From Pavlovales sp. CCMP2436 (Eukaryota; Haptophyta; Pavlovophyceae; Pavlovales): a stretch of 11,542 nt of DNA. Under the pieces are notes generated by a model. It saw only the letters and a list, made by a program, of their open reading frames with translations, made no database searches and was not told the DNA's origin. Positions 7,863-11,542 of the stretch are shown one piece after another. The stretch is taken from positions 167,156-178,697 of the forward strand of contig MU631565.1 in NCBI GenBank assembly GCA_026770615.1, given 5' to 3'. A program made the translations under genes and the position numbers. Position 1 is the stretch's first letter. Each line of letters begins with the position of its first letter.

Positions 7863-9603
7863 GTGCCGGGTCTAGAAAAATGCAAACAACTAGACAAACT
7901 CCTCTCAGAAGAGGCCAAGAAGCGGCTCGACAACCTAAACCATGAGATCCATGACGAAGTACTAGTCATGCTGATCAAGGCCCTCAAAAGTGAACTCGAG
8001 GGGCCCATGCGTTTCCGGTATGTTACCAGATATACACAAGCCTTCCTGAAGGCGCGTCATTTAATTACAAATGCCCTTTATATGCCGAATTGTAATGCAC
8101 CTCGGAAAATACAGGTAGCAGTAGATGGATCACACAAGGTTCTCGAAGTGGTACTCAGGTGGCCTCTGGGGCATGTGCCCATATGATTATATATACGCCA
8201 GCTTGAATCCTTATCATAAATATATATATAGCGGCTCAGCATGGTTCAACAGGTGTTGTTCACTCACTGACTTGGTCGACGTCAGACGTTAGTCCTGGCA
8301 GCCATATGATTACCAATCGCTTCACGTACCCCCCAACAGAAGAGGTGCACATCGCCTATTGCACCTTTGACGGTGAGCAGGATGTAGCCAGTGGAGAAAT
8401 TAGCGGACTATCTCTTGCTCTACAATGGCTAAAAGGGGAGGACAATCTTCAGATCGGATGGGACCACCTAAATGGGGTCAAGCAAGCCCATCATACCATC
8501 CCAGACACCAAGTGCACCGGGAGACCGCACGGCATGACCGCTGAGAGTTCTCACGCCTACCACCAAAATATCCCCACATGACAACAGCCCTAGCACTCAT
8601 CGAGCAGGCCCTGGGCAACAATCTTACCCGTAAAATCGAGCACACGTCGGCGCACGACCTAGACAAGGAAATGGAAAAACAACACGTCCGTATTAACCCA
8701 TCACGGCGCGAAACTACAAACACATATGTTGTAGAATCCCAGACCATAAACAAGATCAGAACCCTAATGGAAGGAATAGACCATCATATAGATGACCTTG
8801 TGATGCTCAATGCCATGGCCGACTGGGGTGCCAAACAGGTCACTATACACGGGAAAACGGATGGCCAACATCTACAAAAACTAGCCCTCACCCCAGGAAA
8901 GTACATTGTTACGACTCCCTCCGGGGACATCCAAAGAGCCAACGAGTCGCACCTCCGCAAAGGTGTCGCTGCGCGCATTAGGAGGCAGTTGGTCGAGGAG
9001 ATCATGGCCAATAAGCCAGGTAAATATACCATTAAAGGGAACACAGCCGTATTCTGGGAGAGTGAGTCCGAACATATGCTGGCCCGATCCACGTGGCCTG
9101 AACAACTACAGAACTTCATGCTACAATGCATATCGGGATCGATACGGTACAATGCTGATATTGCAGCCGAATTCCCAGAAATTGGCCAATACAGGGCAAC
9201 TATGGGAGAAACGTCCACCAAGATGAGCTTGAAGTGCCCTCTGTGTGTGGCAGCAGAAGAGCGATGGCCAGGGGAGGACTCCAGAGACCATTTATTTCGG
9301 GGATGCCCTGAGACAGCTGCTATTCGTGTAGCACTCAAACAGGCCCTGATTGCAGCAGTGGAAGAGGCCACTGACGACAACATCTCTGAAGGCGGAGCCC
9401 GCTCCGCCGCATCAGCAGTCATGGCGAGGGAGGACTACTATGCAGGACAGATAGACCAGAAGGTTAAAGATATCATAGACCAGGATGGAAAGAGCTCTGC
9501 ACAAGCCAGCTGGAAAGACGATGAAAGCCGACCCATAGTGATCAAGCGCGGGCTGCTGCAGAAGGAGGTGGTATCAAGCAGCCTCAGAATGCACTGCAAA
9601 TGA
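7863..9603 (+). pseudogene. Retrotransposon RNase H and zinc-binding region, frameshifted
   Basis: RNase H removes the RNA strand during reverse transcription. Its acidic residues can be followed across three frames: D in VAVDGSH (codon 8124), E in ASGEISGLSLALQW (8396), D in QIGWDHLN (8462), a His in IEHTSAHD (8641 or 8653), and the last D in LNAMADWGA (8821). The frame changes at about 8138 and again at about 8560-8580, and a 123-bp insertion at 8179-8312 splits the first strand region from the rest. The long frame 8578-9603 then carries a zinc motif C-X2-C-X14-H-X4-C (Cys 9235 and 9244, His 9289, Cys 9304) within a DHLFRGCP segment typical of LINE C-termini. A further frame change near 9590-9600 leads into the linker. 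The N-terminal 7863-8120 part is helical and unassigned, possibly the region between reverse transcriptase and RNase H. Confidence 0.68.
8179..8312 (+). mobile_element. Mini-element copy B inside the RNase H relic
   Basis: CCATATGATTA occurs at 8179-8189 and 8302-8312, so 123 bases appear to have been inserted. The RNase H frame before and after is the same (ACAHMI before, HMITNRF after), and the insert brings a TGA at 8204. Positions 8221-8255 match the reverse complement of 4322-4356 in 34 of 35 positions. The insert is longer than copy A, with about 30 extra bases on the left and about 45 on the right, so copy A would be a shorter derivative or copy B a composite. No GT-AG pair of exactly the inserted length is present, so a simple intron is not supported. 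Confidence 0.7.
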
Positions 9604-9991
9604 ATGGAGGACAGCCCTGCTGCGAATGCAGATGAAGGCTGGAGATAAACCCACCGCACAGCACGGCCAACACTTTTACATGCTTGCCATTAGAGACAGC
9701 AAGGTTAGAAAGGTGTTACTGCAAGGGCTTATAGTCACCCAGGCAAGCCCGATCAGCCCACCGCCAAAGAAAGCTAGTGGCGGCACTGGCCGGGTTGTTA
9801 TTACTATCGGGATACCTAACGCTAGGACTAACACCTCACTACCCGACCCAGCGGGCCCAATGGCAGCAGGAAGAAAAGCTAACAGAGCACAAAAAGTCCC
9901 TACAGAGGAAGAAGCCGTCACAATCACTGAAGATCTACGGACAAGCGAACCAGCTGGCAACCTAAGTGCGCTACTGGAAAGGTTAACCTAA
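9602..9991 (+). pseudogene. Retrotransposon linker between zinc motif and OTU domain
   Basis: About 130 codons in the frame after the zinc region, starting EWRTALLRMQMKAGDKPTAQ. It is rich in Ala, Pro, Lys and Thr with no fold I recognise, and is probably a disordered linker. The frame stops at TAA 9989-9991, while the OTU frame is already open there, so one more indel probably separates two parts of a single polyprotein. Confidence 0.5.
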
Positions 9992-10581
9992 CCTACGTAA
10001 GCATACAAGGTGATGGAAACTGCCTCACCTACGCTGTGCTGAGAAGCGCAGGAAGGACGATTAGCTGGGAGGCAGCCATAGCACTACGAAATGCGGCGAT
10101 CACTCATGCCCGCAGCCTCCCGCAACGCATCCAGGAACAGTTGAATCTACGCAGACCGGAGAACGTAGGTGACCCTATGGGCAATAACCTTGACCACCGG
10201 CTAATACGTAACGTTTGGCCAATCGAAGCGCAAGCTAAGTACGGGCCGCCTCACTTCGGACCAAATCAGGCAGCATGGATGAACGATAACATGCTCCACA
10301 GCATCGCCACATGCGTAGGCAAAGATGTGGTTCTGATCAAGAGACTGGAGCACGGGCAAGTGCATACATTTATCGCTATATACCGTGCCGAGCCTTTGAA
10401 CGGCCTCTTACCATACAGCGCAAACGGAAACGGGTGGACAGCCCGGCCTGGAGCTAACGTAAAATCCTTACCTGAGCTTATCGCAGAGTCGCGCAACGGA
10501 GGAATGATGACATGCGTAATCTCTATCGATGAAGGCAAGACACACTTTGAAGCAACAGATGACAGTCTGATCCAAGGATAA
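9982..10581 (+). CDS. OTU-type cysteine protease domain of the retrotransposon
   Basis: The frame opens with VNLTYVSIQGDGNCLTYAVL, the classic OTU opening in which Asp (codon 10012) and Cys (10021) of DGNC are catalytic. A central helix with NMLHSIATCVGKDVVLIKRL fits the OTU core, and VHTFIAIY carries a candidate catalytic His (10363), 117 residues after the Asp and therefore within the normal size. OTU proteins cleave ubiquitin or ubiquitin-like chains or act as viral processing proteases; here it might process the polyprotein or counter host ubiquitin-based control, both inference. The domain is intact over about 190 codons, to TAA 10579-10581. There is no ATG near the start, so it was most likely the C-terminal end of the retrotransposon polyprotein rather than a free gene. 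Confidence 0.75.
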   Translation, partial: VNLTYVSIQGDGNCLTYAVLRSAGRTISWEAAIALRNAAITHARSLPQRIQEQLNLRRPENVGDPMGNNLDHRLIRNVWPIEAQAKYGPPHFGPNQAAWMNDNMLHSIATCVGKDVVLIKRLEHGQVHTFIAIYRAEPLNGLLPYSANGNGWTARPGANVKSLPELIAESRNGGMMTCVISIDEGKTHFEATDDSLIQG

Positions 10582-10603
10582 GAAGCCGGAAATTAAAACT
10601 GAC

Positions 10604-10789
10604 GAAACCAAAACGGCGAGGGGAGAGGAAAGGGGGAAGGTGAGAGCGAGGGTGTGGGAGTGGTGAACGGTGGCAGCGGCAGCCGCAGCAGCTCGAGAGA
10701 AGGAGACGGCAAGCTGTGGAGAAAGTCGAACATGGGCGGCTGGGACGACGACGACAGCGGCACATAGAAGGCGGCGGCGGCGGCGACTA
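10604..10789. other. Purine-rich intergenic stretch
   Basis: The plus strand is G/A-rich (GAGGGGAGAGGAAAGGGGGA and similar) and ends in a GGC trinucleotide run near 10771-10785. No domain is recognisable on either strand. A minus-strand frame crosses it (Ala/Ser/Pro-rich), but its content is low complexity. It may be a leader, an intron or the trailing part of the minus-strand candidate gene. Confidence 0.4.
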
Positions 10790-11300
10790 TGTGGCAAGGA
10801 CATCGGCGAGTCCGGCAACTCAACGATGTGATTTTTGTCAGTGATGGTCACGAAGCTCATGTGCAGCTTAAGACCTGCTGGAACGGTGGCTTCACTTCCG
10901 AAAGTGACGTTGTTATGAACCGACGACGACGAAAGGACTCGAGCGGAATAAATTATGTAAATAACAGAAAACTCTTCTTTAGCGCCTCCCCACTTGCAGC
11001 CCCTGTCGGGGGCGTAGGGGCATGGCGCATGTACTCCGACGGCTGAGGCGAGGCAAACATCTGAATTGTTTTTCGACAGTTGAGCGAGTTCAGGATCCCA
11101 CGCGTACAAAACACGACGTGCGGCTCGAGGTAGAAATACTGGAAGAGGATGGAGAAGAAGTCGCCCGTGGTGATCAAATCTTCGAGCACGTAGTCCCCGC
11201 CTGTCAGCGGGGCTCCACTTGGACAGCGGGGAGAATCGGGACCGTCGTACGCCCGACACGGTGCTGCATTCCGCATAAATAAGGTGGGCCAGAAATTCAA
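10790..11300 (-). CDS. Possible minus-strand cellular gene fragment
   Basis: Read on the minus strand, about 11200 to 11035 gives DYVLEDLITTGDFFSILFQY followed by FYLEPHVVFCTRGILNSLNC, with most codons ending in G or C, as expected of a GC-rich host gene. A second codon-biased block, LKLHMSFVTITDKNHIVELP, lies at about 10868 to 10800 in another frame, preceded by a good acceptor-like CCACCGTTCCAGCAG. The AT-rich stretch between them (about 10940-10980) could be intron. A further acceptor-like GCTGACAG lies just before the first block. Exon borders are uncertain and the downstream end may have been cut off by the retrotransposon. I do not recognise the protein; overlapping frames in this area are alternatives. 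Confidence 0.35.
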
Positions 11301-11313
11301 GACGGGTCCTGCG

Positions 11314-11347
11314 TGCTATGTATAGTGGCCCCCGCTCGGGGCGAGGC
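11314..11347 (+). repeat. 34-bp direct repeat, copy 1
   Basis: Identical over 34 bases to 11389-11422, one copy every 75 bases. It begins TGCTATGTATAGTGGC and contains a GCCCC-CGCTC-GGGGC hairpin. Confidence 0.95.
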
Positions 11348-11360
11348 TAAGCGCGAAGCC

Positions 11361-11447
11361 GGTCAAGTTTTTTAAAAAAGTCGCGCGATGCTATGTATAG
11401 TGGCCCCCGCTCGGGGCGAGGCGATGGCTTTTAAAAAAAACTTGACC
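11361..11447. repeat. Inverted repeat with GGTCAAG / CTTGACC ends
   Basis: The 20-bp arms 11361-11380 and 11428-11447 are reverse complements apart from two positions in the A/T tract. The 47-bp interior holds the second 34-bp repeat copy. The layout looks like a very small foldback element. Confidence 0.8.
11389..11422 (+). repeat. 34-bp direct repeat, copy 2
   Basis: Second exact copy, lying in the loop of the inverted repeat 11361-11447. Its position upstream of the possible minus-strand gene could make it promoter-associated, but nothing in the sequence proves that. Confidence 0.95.
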
Positions 11448-11542
11448 ATGCAGAGCTGATGCCGAGCAGCACCGATGCAGAGCTGATGCCGAGCAGCTCG
11501 ACCGATGCAGAGCTGATGCCGAGCAGCACCGATGCAGAGCTG
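11448..11542 (+). repeat. 27/30-bp minisatellite running off the window
   Basis: Tandem units starting ATGCAGAGCTGATGCCGAGC at 11448-11474 (27 bp), 11475-11504 (30 bp, with three extra bases TCG), 11505-11531 (27 bp), and a partial unit to the end. All unit lengths are multiples of three and one frame on each strand is open, so it could be a coding repeat. The window ends too soon to tell. Confidence 0.95.

Larger units (their letters stand above)
7304..10603 (+). mobile_element. 5'-truncated non-LTR (LINE-like) retrotransposon with OTU domain
   Basis: The composition changes from AT-rich to balanced or GC-rich at about 7304-7322, and a new set of coding remnants begins in the order RNase H, zinc motif, linker, OTU protease. 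RNase H followed by a CCHC motif of the type 'C-x2-C...DH.F..CP' is the C-terminal signature of LINE-like polyproteins. The reverse transcriptase core and endonuclease are not recognisable, fitting 5' truncation and decay. GGAATTAAAAAGGCTGAC (7304-7321) and GGAAATTAAAACTGAC (10588-10603) resemble each other and could be a decayed target-site duplication, but they are imperfect. No poly(A) tail is present. Internal frameshifts mean the copy is inactive. Confidence 0.65.

Noticed and set aside
8179..8301. Copy B as a spliced intron
   Set aside because: The GT at 8175 and AG at 8300-8301 give a 127-base intron that breaks the frame, and no GT-AG pair fits the 123-base insert.
8784..9422. 212-codon minus-strand frame opposite the retrotransposon
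   Set aside because: It mirrors the plus-strand RNase H/zinc coding region, which has recognised motifs; the minus reading has none.
10468..11259. 263-codon minus-strand frame taken as one protein
   Set aside because: It runs into the OTU coding sequence, has Arg/Ala/Ser low-complexity stretches, and only a small block shows codon bias; at most part of it is an exon.
1..11542. CRISPR array or bacterial defence operon
   Set aside because: No regularly spaced repeat-spacer array and no bacterial gene spacing or ribosome binding sites; the genes and elements are eukaryotic in type.

Overview
The window looks like nuclear DNA of a eukaryotic microalga or similar protist. It holds a GC-rich gene for a secreted or membrane protein with a long Ser/Pro stalk of the kind common in algal cell-surface proteins, algal-type transposable elements, and no bacterial operon structure. 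I cannot name the species or lineage. Most of the window is a graveyard of mobile elements, and only one gene (minus strand, 2914 to 2150) looks intact.

Layout. Positions 1-2149 start with an ATG microsatellite and a C-rich tract, followed by about 1.9 kb with no convincing gene but with several hairpins and two diverged repeat pairs. Positions 2150-2914 (minus) encode a signal peptide, an eight-cysteine head, a Ser/Pro stalk, one membrane helix and a short tail. Positions 3118-3196 hold a palindromic GGAAATTCCC-type repeat just before the base composition drops sharply. Positions ~3290-7303 are an AT-rich island: the broken remains of a virus-like DNA element. It contains a TV-Pol (family-A-like polymerase of transposons and viruses) joined to a superfamily-3 helicase, then a protein with two concanavalin/LamG-like domains. 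It carries frameshifts, stops and a deletion that removed the Walker A region. This gene content points to the polinton-like virus / virophage sphere. No capsid, packaging ATPase or integrase is visible.

Positions ~7304-10587 are GC-richer and are the 3' part of a non-LTR retrotransposon: a degraded region, a split RNase H, a C-X2-C-X14-H-X4-C zinc motif, a basic linker and an OTU-type cysteine protease domain. Positions 10604-11300 hold a possible minus-strand cellular gene fragment. Positions 11314-11542 hold a 34-bp repeat pair, an inverted repeat and a 27-bp minisatellite running off the end.

The most unusual observation is a 35-bp sequence matching 34 of 35 bases in opposite orientation in two unrelated elements: inside the polymerase relic (4322-4356) and inside the retrotransposon RNase H (8221-8255). 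Each copy sits between short direct repeats (14 and 11 bp) and adds a multiple of three bases (48 and 123). This suggests a tiny mobile element. Second, nearly all in-frame stops in the AT-rich relic are TAA/TAG at places where glutamine would fit. That could mean a reassigned code in the element's source host or simply C-to-T decay.
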